Assembly (NCBI GenBank): GCA_034336665.1
Contig: JAPFBE010000002.1
Coordinates: 31,103,406 to 31,167,405 of the forward strand
Origin: Luscinia megarhynchos
Taxonomy: Eukaryota > Chordata > Aves > Passeriformes > Turdidae
Reading direction: 5' to 3'
DNA: 64,000 bases
Shown here: positions 15,205 to 28,500 of the stretch, in pieces
How the letters are laid out: each line of letters starts with the position of its first letter
Numbering within the stretch: the first letter of the stretch is position 1
Notes under the pieces: generated by a model
Told to the model about the DNA's origin: nothing
What the model saw: the letters and a program-made list of their open reading frames with translations, nothing else
Database searches by the model: none
Position numbers and translations under genes: made by a program

Positions 15205-15422
15205 TAAAGTTTCTTTACCCAGAGAGTGTTTGGGCACTGGAACAGGCTCCCCAGGGAAGTGGTCCCAGCACCAGCCTGACAGGGTTCAAGAAAGGTTTGG
15301 ACAATGCTCTCAGGCACACGGTGTGACTCTTGGGGTGGTCCTGTGCAGGGGAAAGAGTTGGACTTGATGATCCTGATGGGTCCCTTCTAACTCAGGAGAT
15401 TCTGTGATTCTGTAATTCTATG
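15205..15422 (+). mobile_element. CR1 LINE 3' end, sense orientation, 5'-truncated
   Basis: The segment starts near TTTCTTTACCCAGAGAGTG and runs through the CR1 landmarks GGGCACTGGAACAGGCTCCC, CAGGGAAGTGGTC, GGGGTGGTCCTGTGCAGGG and GTTGGACTTGATGATCC. It ends in GATTCTGTGATTCTGTAATTC, the tandem 8-bp-type tail of CR1. It lies in the same orientation as CTNND2 and retains only the last roughly 200 bp, the usual 5'-truncated form. The open frame across it (15173-15367) is not a gene. Subfamily is not assigned. Confidence 0.88.
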
Positions 15423-18400
15423 TCCAAGCAAAAAGACCTTGGGAATGTGTAAAGAAATAAACCTTAATGGTTTTAGTTGTGAGCTTAGGAAGTATCTACA
15501 GCTATAGTTGATTGTTGCTTTTCCCCTGAGGGCATTAAGGGCATGATAGTTCCTCCTTCTAGCACTGAGAATTGTAGCAAGCAATAATTCAACAACCAAA
15601 TTTAACAGTAATTCTTCCAGATAATCACTAAGGAGTGCATGGAAGCTGGCACCATTTTCATCCAAAATCTATTAGACTTCAAGAGGTACTAAACAAATGA
15701 GAAAAGAAACAAAGTTTATCCAAGCAGTTCTCTAGGATGAGCCATATATATGGATGCTGGGTCTCATGGTAAGCTCTAGCTGATTCATAAGGCAATGATG
15801 AGGTACTGTTTAGTTAAAACTCAAGTCCACTCCAAGGTTGCTAAGTACAGATTTGGAAGAGAGAAATCTAATCTCATACTTGTGTAGCGTCTGTCCCCAA
15901 AGTACTCCACCCTTTGAACTTCTCTGAAGAAAAGAAAATTTAAAATGCAGCCCAGGAGTCAGTATCTTTAACTTGAAGCCTTCTTTCTGAAGGGAATTGT
16001 ATAACTGAAGTTTATGAAATATCCTTAGGGTAGAGCTGTGAGGAGGCATCCAGAATCCAGAAGGTTATGCATAGGTCACATCTACAGATGTTTTTTTCAA
16101 AAGTATGGTACCTCAGAATAAAATAGGATTTTAATATTTGAATACAAAATAGAGACCTAAGAAAATTAACTTAATATCTTTTGGTACTGGGAACATTTTT
16201 AGTCCATTTAAATAATGTACTAAATATTTTAAAACTAATATAAACATTAATTAATGGCAAACAACATTTAGCTGGATTCATATGTACAATACTGAAAAAA
16301 AAGTCCAAAGTCTTTCTGAAGACTTTCAAAAGTGTTTTAAAGATACATGCAAAAAGAAAGTATTTTTAATTGGTGTCAATATTTTTCCCCAAATACATTC
16401 AAGGAATATTATTTCTACCATTCTGAACAAAATGTCATATTTAATTAACTTGTATGCTTAATATTTGCATGTCTAGGTTTGGGTGCAGATCAAAGTAGAT
16501 GTCCAGTAGAGTATGGATGAGAAACTCAGATCCTCTCAGCAGACTTGAACACAATTGTTGGATGGTGTTGGATGGTTGCTTATAGTGTTGGAAATTAATC
16601 AGATCAGTAGAACTTTTACTTGCAGTAATAGCACACTCATGGAGCACAGAGGGGAGGGAAATCATTTAATTCCTGTGTCAATCTCAGTATATTTCTGTCT
16701 CAGAGGTAAGTAGTTGAGCTGGGATAGTCAATGCATAACAGTGGGCATCTTTTGCTGATGCTGTGTTGCTGTACTTGCACTATCATCTCTTCTGGGTTCT
16801 GTAAGGACATTAAAAGTGTTTGTTCAATATGGCCAGTGCATGTTAACTCAGTCAAAGGTGAATGAAATATTAAGCTGCTCCATCAATATCCTACTTTCAG
16901 TTCTTTGATGTTCTACATGATGTAATAATGAGTGGGGGGAAAATACTAGGAAGTCCTCCTTTCTTTCTTCTTCTCTTCCTAAAACTGCTAACAGAATTCA
17001 AAAATGCCCCAAATATGTCTGCCATTTCAGACTTTAAAAAAGAAAGGAACCTTTTACTTTGAAAGGAGTCTCTTTTATAGTATGTGTGCTTTGTTCTGAG
17101 TGTTTTACTTCCTTTACTTGCTGATACAGTTTGTCTTGATGAAAGAGCTGTAGCTACTTCTTCCTGCAAAAAGTAGAAATGAGAACTTTCACTGGAAGTT
17201 TCTGAATTGGTTTTATTACTTTTAATTGTACAGAGTGCTTTTAGAGAAAGTTGAGGATCCTCTGAATTGGGAGTTGTAGTCTTTGGTCCAACAGCGTGTT
17301 TCTCTTTGAGTTAACAATACTTGCTTTGTGAATCAGAAACTGTTAAAGGTATATCAGTAAAAAATAATGTGCATTTCTCATCATTAATGTCCATGTGTGC
17401 TGGTGGACTACATGTTCAAAGCAGAATATCCTTAAACTCACACAGCTTGGCAGTAATCACTCGGATCTCCGACTCTCTGATTTAAGTGTATTATGCACAA
17501 ACTTTTGACCTAAAACCAAGGACAGTGTGAGTTCCTCCAGTGAGTTTCCTGAAGGGGCACTGATTCCCATTACGTCAGACAGCTCCACATTTGAATAAAA
17601 TGATCCTCTGTTTTCAGCTGCACTGCTGCTCTTTGGGAAGCACAAACTTCTAATGGCTCTTGATAACAGTCAGTATCATCAGTACTGCCATTCTTTACCA
17701 TAAGGGAGAATGGTGCAAATTCTACTCTGGTAACAATTTTTTTCATGTTTTACATTCACAGGAATAATATAAGAGTTGTATCTGGGGTTTTTTATGGTTT
17801 AATGCATGAAAAATAAGAGTAAGAGGTGTTGATTGATTTCTAGCCTTTGGAAGGACAGTAGATTTAAGAAACTGACCTTAAACATAAAGTAGTACTTGAT
17901 ATTCTGTGGCCAAGAGCCAGAGTTTGCATTTCTAGGTAGTATACATGTGGAATATAGGTGGAATTGCATTACTGGAATGAAAATTACAACACAAATCAAA
18001 AATCATTGTACACATTTTCTTGCAAGCAAGGTTTTTTTGGACATACAAGATACAAGCAAGAATAGTTCTTTTGTGATTCTAACAATTTAAATTATATACC
18101 TTATGCAGGAGAAAATAGAAGAACAGAAATTCTAGCTGAAGGGCCAAGTACTGCCTTCATTTCCTCTAAAATATATTAAAACAATTTTATTTCTGTATAA
18201 GAGGCAAAGTGATGCTTTGAGAAATTAATTTATTTAATTTTATTGCAGTATTTTGAAAGTTTTATTTTTTGGCTGCATATAACCTTAGCAAAATGAATAA
18301 TGAACTCTGCTGTATCTAAAATCTTGTCCTTCATGCTTTGCCTCACATACTGTTCTCCTTTCTTGCAGCTATTTTATTCTTCAGATTAGGTCTTGTCATC

Positions 18401-19335
18401 TTCGCAATTCACACAACAGGAAATCAATAATTAATTATGGATAGGTAAAGCAATGCCTCACTGATTGCCTAAAACATCCAAGACTTGCACTTTATAAAAC
18501 CACCGGGGATAGTTTCCTTGCTGTTTCTCACTTGAATGGATCTGGCAAGTAATTAGCACTATCTCTCCCTCATCATGTGTCTCTTCATAGCTAAAATCAA
18601 GGGATGAGGTGTAAAATTAAAGGTACAAGATCCGTGATTAGAAGATGATAACAGTGCACATCAAAAAGTGCATTTGAAAAAAGAGAAAAGTCACCAAGGC
18701 CATCCATGGTATTTTGAAAGAAAAAAAATGGATGATACTCTCAGAAGAATGTAGTACTCTTGCACTGCAATGGAAGAGAAAAACAGGGAGAGAAAATATT
18801 GTAGATTATTTTGAGGTGGAATGCTGACAGTAGGAGAATAATGGCATTGCTTTCAGAGAAGCTGAGATGGAGGTGGGAGGTTTGTGTCTCATTTTGAAAA
18901 AAATTAGTTTAACCACCAATTCTGAAAATGTCACTTCAGCAAGCCTACAGAAAACTTAATAATCCTCAGCCAGTGCCAGACAGTTTTGCTGCAGTTAATG
19001 ACTGTCTGACTAGGAGCCCTTCTTTAAGCCTCATGCTGCCCTAAATACGTATTTCAATATGTATTTGTCTTTCAGCTTCTTAAGCAATTGAACTTCTGCT
19101 GTGTCTGGGATTTGAAACGGTCACTTATAAGTAAAAGGCATTTGTACACTGAAATTCAGAGTAAGAAGACAGGAGGTGCTGAGGTCAAGCCCACTGCACC
19201 AGAGAGGAGACAGAAGCACTGTGTGTGTCACGCAGCTGCACCACCTGTGGAGCTACATGGCAGCCCCAGTGTGTGGCACTGGGACAGGGACTGAGGGTCC
19301 CTGGAGAGGTGGCTGCTCCAGTGGAGCTCAGCCAC

Positions 19336-19365
19336 CTGCCCTGCCTGGCCCTGCCCTGCCTGGCC
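19336..19365. repeat. Two-copy GC-rich tandem repeat (15 bp)
   Basis: CTGCCCTGCCTGGCC is repeated head to tail at 19336-19350 and 19351-19365, inside a locally GC-rich patch of about 250 bp (roughly 19200-19460). Open frames appear on both strands there because stop codons are rare in GC-rich sequence. No splice context or protein family supports a gene. Confidence 0.85.
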
Positions 19366-22300
19366 CTGATGCTGCTGCTCTTTCCCTTGGCTCTAGTGAG
19401 GCACTGCTTCCATGGGGCTCTCAGCAGTCTCCATCCTCTCACCCCAGAGGCTCACACAGGAAGGTGAGCCTCACACTCCCAGCATGACCTTTAACCAGCA
19501 AACAGCTTCATCCTCATCATGAAAAGGCATGGGAAGCAAGCTGTGCTATCCTTTAACCACTAACTAAGTGGCTAACTTCTCATTCTGTCACTAAATCCTG
19601 CACTTTTATCTAAATTAATGTAATATTTTTAAAATCCCATATCTTAATGGTTTTCTCTTTTTAAAAAGATCTTCTGGCTTCCATAACTTGTGGAAAGGAG
19701 ACTATAAGCACAAATACTAAAATCTTCAAATTAAGATGAGCTTCCGTGATGCATGTCTTCAATTTGGGTCTGTTGATTTTGAGTGCTTGGCTCATAGGTC
19801 TTTGGGAGAGGAGGACAAACAGGACACTTGGGTTCAGCAGCCCTTTTGAAGCCATTGAAATCACTCCAGAATGAAGGATTTAAGCCAAATGGACATGTAA
19901 GCTGGGAGAACCGTCAGGACCTTCCAGGCTCAATCCCTACTCTTCTCTTGAACAACATATCTTGATTTACCTCTTTGGAAGCAAAATATAAAATCCTAGG
20001 ATTAAAAATGTTAGAATTCATTAGAATTTAGAGTAACTGATGTCAGTAAAATAAAGTTTATTTGTAAAACATGGTAAAGCAGATCAACGCCCAGGAATTC
20101 TTTTCTGGTTTTGAGTTTTTCTGGAAAAAACACAAGCAAATCCAGAAAAGAACAATACTTCTGGGAATCATTTACTGTTAAGAGGATTTGACAGTGTAAA
20201 TCCAATCTGAATTTGTAAATTCAAAGAAAAAATTAAAAAACTCATTTGGATATAAATTAGCTAGTTTATCTAAAACTAGTTGGGTTTTTTTCAGGAGTGT
20301 TTCTAGAGTTTTTGAAGCTGTAAGAATTTAGTTGAAATCCCTCTTCCAAAGTAAATACTCTTCAAGTAAAAAAGGCAGGGGATTTTTTAGAGAACTGTTG
20401 TCTGGACATCCCTTCCTCAGCAGGTCAGGGTGACATTTCCTTGTCACCTCCTCCAGTGGTGCACAAGTCCTGTTGGTGGGGACTAGTTAACTTCCTCCCT
20501 TGCTGCCATGGGGCTGGCTTGGTATCTTTATTCAGAAACACTAGGAAATGTATTTATTCATTCTATTTTATTAAGACAAAATAATAGGATCCCAGATTGA
20601 AACCCTAATGATAAGTAAGAGTAGTTGTTGGTGATTGTAAAAAATGCGTTATTTCAGAAATCCCATGTGAGAGCTTCATGATTTATTTTTGTGGATCACC
20701 CCAACCTTGTGACCATTTCAGATTTCTCACCACAGTCAACTCATACACGTGATTTTCATGTGGCAATGTAGGTAGATTATTTGATTCAGTTCTAATTTCT
20801 GCTGTGTCCTATTAGGGTTGTGACAGCAAATTCCCACTGAAGAATTGCCCAGACCTGTGTAAGTCTGATGAGCCTTGACTTAGCTCACATCAGATTTGTC
20901 TTCTGCTGTAGACAGCGTCACAGTGGTGCACACACCAGTCGAGATGTTTCATTTAACCTGACAGTGCTGCTCTAGCTTGTGAAGGAAGCAACAGCAGCAA
21001 CTCAGAGCAGTGTCTGGCTGAGTTTCAAAGTGAGTAGATCCCATGTTACATACTTAGAGGCACTTTGCCTTGTTCTATGTCACCTACTTCTAACACCACA
21101 GTGGGTCTAGTTACTGATCCCTGCAAGAGGCTGTCTATCAAAACTTCACATTTCTACAGCTTATAACCATTATGAGAACAGTTATTACTCCAATTAACAT
21201 CCTGGAACCAGTAAAAAGCTGGCTTATGGATAAGGAATTAGGATGGCGAAGCAAGTCTGGTCCTGTGTGCTTCAAGTTGTCTGTAAAATGTCTGTTAAAT
21301 CAGGTTACAAAGGGATCAGACCTGGAGCACGAAGCACCATGCTGGAGAGGCTGTAAATTTCAGGAAGGGAGGACACATTTATATATAGTTTTTCAGGCTT
21401 TTGCTGGTTTTTTACTGGATTTGTTGCACCGTTTGTTTTTCTCTCTAGTAGGAATTTTCTGTTTACAGGAAGTTGCTCCTCTCTGTTCCTGAATTATCAA
21501 ACACCTATGGCCAGGAGTCTGAGCAGACTGTGCTCTTCAACACTGGAAGATACTGAGCCATCATACAGTTTTTCTAGAGCACTCAGTGCTTTTCAAGTCA
21601 GTGTCTTACAGCAGCTCATCAACATTATCAGTCAGAGGATAAAGCTTGTTTTCACTTTTGCTACATGGCTGTTAGCACATGGACTGTTGCGGGATTTCTT
21701 TCTGAGTGCATCCTGTGAGGTATCCAGGTTAGGCAAGGTTCATTGGAACCCCAAGGTTCATCTGCTTTCCATTTTGCCCTTATATTTTAAACACAAATAG
21801 AATATCAAGAGAAGAAAGAAAAAAAGAAAAAAACAAATTTTATTTTCATGAGACATTTACAACAGATGTTTGGCACAATAAGTTTAGTCACCCTGACAAA
21901 ATAATTATTTTTGCATGAGCCTGATAAGAATGGATATATTCATTATAGTCAAAATATAGACAAATGGCCAGTAGAAGATGCATTGGAAGGATTTATAATG
22001 GTATTTCTGTACTCTGGTTGTTGTCTGTCCTGTAGTGTGCTTTTGCCACCAATTAATTAATTACTGCCATTTAACAAATACATCCATTCTGTAACAGAAT
22101 TGCATTGAATTACTTTTCAGTTTGTAAAATCTTCTTGTCTTACTCTTCCTCTTCTAGATCACATTTGTGGTTAGTAAATTGGTTTCTTAAATTCAGTCTC
22201 ACATACTTAGATCTTGAGTTAGCTTTCTTCTCTGCAGGACACTGCTGTATACTGTACCTTTAAGTACCCAAATCAATTTAATTAAATTTCATTACAGGCA

Positions 22301-25300
22301 GTAGACCTGAAACAAACTAATGAAAGCAGCCATCATTTCAGGTGGTATTTATCTAGCCATTAAATTGAAAATACCCCCTTTAGGCTCTTAAAATTAGTTT
22401 CAATATTTAATACTAATAGCTTTTGGAATTGTTGATGGGGATAGTTTTAATAAATTTGTTACAAACGGTTTACCTTTACAAGGAAAGAAGCTTGTTCCTT
22501 GTGCAGAAGGAAGCTAAAGATAAATAGCATAAAAGTCTGAGGGTTTTGAAATACTGTGAGGTCTAGGAGCTGCCCACAGTCTGTTGAAAAACACCGTGAA
22601 AGTCATCATACAGTGATAGGAGTATGCCTTGTTTAGTCAAAAGCAGTGCCAAGTCAGTACAAAACTTGTCTTAGAGTTTATTGTTTACCTCACTTGTCTT
22701 ATTGAGCTGATTTGGCTTGCCAGCCTGAGAGTTTGTAGCAGAATTTATTTGAAGACCTCATTATAAGCACTACTGTCACCCGAGAGAAAAATGAAAATTT
22801 GCAGGGAAGAGAAGAAGGGAAAACATCCACTGCAGGAAAGACTGCTAGTGCCAGCAGATGAACAGCTCTCCTTGCTGCTCAGGCACTGTCTGAGGCAGCA
22901 ACGTTGGCAAAGTACATGTACATGTTGATATCCTGTGCAGCAAACTGGTGCCATGTGCTATTTCTGCAGAGTCCATGGGATGGTGCAGGTGCCAGGGATT
23001 TATTTCATCCACTTCCCGTCAGAACCAGGCTGCAGGTATTAATGTATACAGTGCTGATGGGATGGGCAACAGGAAGAAAGGCTTAGGGAAAGACTATCAT
23101 CACTTTTTTCTGAATGATACACCAGGGCTTTACTTGAGGGAGGTAAGAGTGCAAAAGGAGAGTATACTTGGCCATCCACATCCACAGAAGTGGAAGCATT
23201 TCTACCTTGCTCTATGTAAGCATGGTAGGTGTCTCTTCCTTTGCAGGCAGAGAGTAGTAAATAGTGCACCCCTTTTCCTTTTGTCAGATTTAAAGTCTGT
23301 CCCCTTCATAGCTTCCCTTCCTCAGTTTGTTTAGAAGAAAATTTATTTTTAGCAGAAATAAATTCTCTTGTAGAAAACTACAATGTAATGAGATACAGTC
23401 ACCTTTCTTGTAAGAAATTCTGACCCCAGAGAAGGAGAAAAGGAAACAATTTTTCTTCATCAGGAGTAAGGCTTGGGCTTCTCACTTCTTTGCTCCTTAA
23501 GTTTTATAATAGACGAATCAACACACGAGTTATTGTTAACCAGAGAGAAAAAAATTAAGGCTATATGTGTTACTTGTAGTCTTGATGCTTGGATAAGATT
23601 ATTGGACTTAAGCTACTCATTGTAACTGTAAGCTATTATGTCTGCTTTAAAATACATATATTTTATATATATGTAGATATCATATATAGTAATTTCCAAT
23701 TTGATTTAAGAAGTTAGGGCTTCATAGATGTTTTCCTTCCATTGTCATGAACCCTCCCTCTAGCTTGGAGGATGTGGTTTGTGAAGAAAGTTAATTTTGG
23801 AGACCAGATATAGATTGGAAAGGTTGTATATAGAAAATTTTGGTTTAAGGAAGTGGTATTAAAGATCAATTACTTCTTTTTTCAAGTTACTCTTACTATT
23901 TTTTATGAGTTAATTAGATTTCTCATTTATATTTTCTTATATGACTGTGATTAAATATAAGCTGCAGTTCAGTGAAGTGTCTTAAACATGAGTGATAGAG
24001 AACAAAGAGTCACTACTGACTCCAGGGAAAGCCCTGACTGTACTGTAAAAGCCATAGCCCAGATTTCACTCTTCCTCATTTTTGTCTTTGAAATTGCAGC
24101 TGCAATGCACCCCTGTTTGTACAAGCACATTGCATGAGGAGTGCAGACATTCAGCACCTGTAGTTAGGTGTCACCTTTGTCTGTCCTAATTTATTTATAG
24201 AATTTCCCTCTATGAGAAGTGTATCTTCTTTCCTCCTGCTGTGTCACACACTTGCTGAGTTCTCTTTTCTAAGAGTCTCATGAAAAGGGGATTTTCCAGC
24301 CATCTCTTCTGGGAGCCAGGTGCCCATGGTGTCTGTGGAAGGAACGAAGTCAGACAGATAGCTTGAGCAAAGGCAGAGCATGGGAAGGGGTGGGATTCAT
24401 TGCTGGATGTGTGGAGTAGCTGAGTTAGGAGGTGGGTATATTATTTGCTACCCCAACCATGAATTATTCTTCTGTAAGAGGAAAATTCCATCTGGTTTTT
24501 GGTAATGTTTTATTGTGTTTATTTTTATTCAGCATTTCATTGCAAAACTTTTGTTTAGCACCATGCCTGGTGCTAGACTCAATTTCCACTGAGCCCAACA
24601 GAAAGTGGAGATTTTTAAAACTGAGAGACTGGGAAATCTCAGTGTTACCGATTTAAAGGTAACATTAAGCACTGATAAAGACAGTTACACTCTATCAATA
24701 CTGAAGGCATTTGAAATATTGTCATTTAATAAGAACACTATCAGAAGTCAGTTTATGCTCTCATGATAGTTTCAGACTATATGTAATAGGTTTTTAAAAA
24801 TGTGAAGTACATTATTTTGGATTATTGCATTATGCAGGAATAAAACATGAATTATTTAAACTTTCCTTTTTTTATTTTTGACCTAGCTGTTTCTAGTATT
24901 TGTATTTCTTTGCTGCATTTTTTAATACGTCACCATTAACATAGTTTTAAATAGAAGGAATAGAATTTTCATTCTGTATGCCTTGAAGAAAACTGGAACA
25001 AGAAAAATGCATTGATTCTTTTTCTCTCATGTGTGAGCAAAAGGACAGTTATAACTAAGCTAAATAGATGTGCAGTCTGGTAATCGTGGAACTCCCCAAT
25101 CTACTTATTCCAAAACCTTCTTAGAAAATGGAAAATATTTCAAGCCAGAATTCTGTTCACAGTGTGAAAATAAAGATGTGGAAAAAAAGTCAGAACTATT
25201 AAACAAATAGCCTAAAACAGTGTTAATAATTTGAGTCTTTCTGAGATGCATTGTTTTATAGAACTTTCTACATTTATTTTTAATCTTGCTGTGTCAGCAC

Positions 25301-25463
25301 ATCCTGTCCTGCACCACTAACTATATTTACCACCCAGTGGCAGGAAGAAGACAGCAGCCTACTGGTGTATCCGTAGTGGAAGCACCAGACAAAAATACTC
25401 TGCTTAAAGCGAGGAGCTGTGCGGTGTTTTCACTGACGGTTACCACTGTTCTTGGTGTTGCAG

Positions 25464-25590
25464 GATGGATGGTCACAGTATCACTTTGTAGCCTCATCTT
25501 CAACAATAGAGCGGGACCGGCAAAGACCGTACTCCTCATCCCGCACGCCCTCCATCTCTCCCGTGCGCATGTCTCCGAACAACCGCTCAG
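25464..25590 (+). CDS. CTNND2: Delta-catenin exon C: start of C-terminal tail
   Basis: This 127-bp exon lies between GTGTTGCAG and the donor GTAAGG. It encodes 42 residues plus the first base of an Ala codon: [20 protein letters not shown], then [20 protein letters not shown], then RS. The DGW...F entry corresponds to the GWKKSDF segment after the armadillo domain in p120-catenin. The rest is Ser/Arg/Pro-rich and probably disordered, with several Ser-Pro and Thr-Pro sites (RTPS, SISP, RMSP) that fit proline-directed phosphorylation. The human protein as I remember it has Val where this has Met (PVRV versus PVRM). GC content and CpG count are higher than in the flanking intron, as expected of an exon. 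Confidence 0.96.
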
Positions 25591-28500
25591 GTAAGGCTGG
25601 CCAGGCAGAGGCAGAGGTCACCCGTCCGTCACCGCCACTGCCCCTGGCAGCTGCACTTCCTGTCAGCTCTGCTGGAAAGGCACAAAGTCACCTGTTCAAA
25701 TCGCCTGTTCAAAACAAGATTCCATTTCTTTTCATGGTGAAGTTTTCCGAAAGAAAGATTATACCACAACATTTTGTCGTAAATTCTCCCAAAGTGTTTT
25801 CTTGGTGGGGATTACCTGACTGGGTCTCAGGGTAATGACGTCCATTGGTAGCATCAGGAAATTCTGTTGCTCACTTTGCTAGTTATGAAAGCCACTATGT
25901 GATCTATGACCATTTTGCACACTTAGCAGAAGTTTAAAGACCCACATTACTTTTTTGTCAGCTTTTATTCTGGTATGTGCATATACATATGCATAGGTAA
26001 GTTTCGCAGATTGGTCTACAGATCTTCTTTGTAGATTCTATATGATCTGCACAATGAACTAATGTATCTCAACTAATGCCAATAGTGCAATTTACAAATT
26101 TGCAAAAATGAAAAATTTTCAAGATAAACAGAGTGCACTGTCAGTCTTTTGGTGGCATTTCTGTTGTTCTGCTTGTTCAATCAAATGCTGTCATTTCATA
26201 GGTATGCCAAGAGTTTAGGATTAAAATTGCCAAATTTATGATTATTGTTATGCCATAGTTTGTTTGTTTTTTAAGAAAATTGTACTGCTAATTATCTAGA
26301 AGTCTTATTATCTAATTATTTTAGTCCTGCAGAACAGCAACTGAGGAGATGTAGCCAGAAGTACAGTGAGAGCTGCTATTCTGCTTTTAAAATCTGCCAT
26401 TACACAAGTCCATAAAGGGCTCTTGTTTCTTTTTTTCTTCAATAAAATCTCATCCTGATTGTACTTGAAATGTCTGGTCCTGAGATCTTAGTTCTGTCTC
26501 TTGCCAGAACTATCTTCTCACTTCTGTTACTCCAAATTTTGGATGAAATTTTACTGCTGTCATCAGTTATCATAAGACTGGAAAAGCACAAATAAGAGTG
26601 GCTGTTTCTTAAGGAAGAAGAGCCCATGTCATTACACACCAGTCAGCTCAATGTCAGTCAAGAAAATTGCTGAAACAAATAATCAGAACCTGAGCAGCTC
26701 AAAGGTAGTAGGAGCATAAGTTATTACTTAACTCTAGAAGTATTTATTTCTACATAATAATATAAATTGCTGTGTCTTGTAGTAGCCATATCAAATGCAA
26801 GCATTGATTCAATTCCAAATCAGTAAGTATAATACCCTATGATCAGTAAGACTCTTTTACACAACATTTTTATGGACAAGCCTAAGGGAAGCTAGCCAAC
26901 AGCTCAGAAAACATCCTGTGAGGTAAATAAAAAACTTACTGAAAACTAGTCTCAAGGAAAGGGTATTGTTTATTGCCAGAATGGCAGAATGCTGTGCTTG
27001 GAGCCTAGTCTGGGTTCAGTACTCTTCATTGGCTTTAATAATGACCCAGATAATATGCAAAAATTACTTATTACCTTTGAGGGTGACATAAACCTGGAGA
27101 AACTCATGTTCTTTGAAGGCCATTATTGAAATTCAAAATGATCCTGAGAAATTGGAGGTAATGTTCAAAGGGAAAAAAATAACCAATCCTTTAAAAATAA
27201 ATCATAAGGAGAATGTCTGACTAGATGAAAGTTCTTTAGAAATTGTCTGGGGATTTTTGTCAGTTGCACACATGAATTGGAAGATGGAAAAATCAGGATA
27301 TGAGAATATACTGAAGGGACTGTAATTGTTTAACTCAAGTATAAGAGACATGAGATGGAGACAGTGGGAAGAGGTGCACACCAAGTCTTCAAGCATGTAA
27401 CAGCCAGCCATGAAGAGGAACGGTGTGAACTTTTTCTGCTTTCATAGCAGACAAATGGAAATAATGAGCAGCACAGAGTGAGGCTAGACATCGGGGAACA
27501 TTTTGTAGCAGTGGGGAAAAGAAAGCTCTGGAAAAGACTGCTTGGAGCAGTTATGTGATCTCTGTCATCAGAGATCTTCAGTTCCAGATTAAAATCTGTC
27601 AAGAATTATGTTGCTATGCTGGATCCTACTTTGGGGTAACGTGTTGAAGTAAATGAACTCACTCCATCCCATCCATCCCTAGGATTGGGTGATAGCAGGC
27701 TCAAACTACTGTAGAGAGCTCTGTATTCTTTTCTGTATCCTTTAAGAATTAAAGCAGAAAAACATTATATCAATTTTCAGTCTAATATCAACCAAAGTCT
27801 TTGCTTCCAGTAAAAACTCTGAAAGAGGGTGTTTCTGCATTTTAATGCTTGCCAGAAAGTAGTTTTCCTCTCATGGGAGGACAGATGGAATTCCCACAGG
27901 GAACAGAGAGAGATGATTTTATCTGTATCAGTCAATTTTGTTCCAAACACTAGAGTGTTTATAACCATTATCAGAGCATGTGAAACAAAATGTGTCTCTC
28001 TGATAGCAGCTTTTTGAAGGTTTGCATTCTGGCCTGCTCCCCATTAGATTCAAGCTGCCATTAGCTGATTTGGTAGTTTAACGTCATGTTTCTTTATATC
28101 TGCCGGATTATCAGCTTTAGATTTACATCACTATTGACAAACAGTTTAAAAGCAATCCCCAGTTCTAATGGCTTCATAAGAAAGAACATCTGTCCTGTAT
28201 TTGGCTCTGTAAATTCAGAGGCCAGGGCCAGCAAAACCAATTGAAGCACAATTCAACATCACTTGTGCTTCCCTACTCCATAGTTAAGTGCAAGTACTTC
28301 ACTGTTGCTTAACTAAAAAAGGTAGCATAGTTTAGAGATGCTGGAAGATATGCCTCAAGGTCAAGCTTCACAAAGTTTGTATTGCATTTTTTTTAAATTA
28401 TCTTTCTTGGTTTTGAACAAAGGCGTTATTGTTTTTGAGCTTCTTTTTACATATGAAATACCTGGGTGGAGGCAGGGGAGTGTGTGGGGGTAAGCACCAG

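Noticed and set aside
15173..15367. Open frame of 64 codons
   Set aside because: It lies within the 3' end of a CR1 element, which is non-coding there.
19176..19487. Frames of 80-103 codons on both strands in a GC-rich intronic patch
   Set aside because: Explained by local GC content and a small tandem duplication. The peptides are Pro/Ala/Leu-rich with no recognisable domain.
25286..25835. Longer open frames that include exon C or overlap it out of frame
   Set aside because: The true coding segment is limited to 25464-25590 by the CAG acceptor, the GTAAGG donor and phase agreement. The remainder is read-through or shadow.
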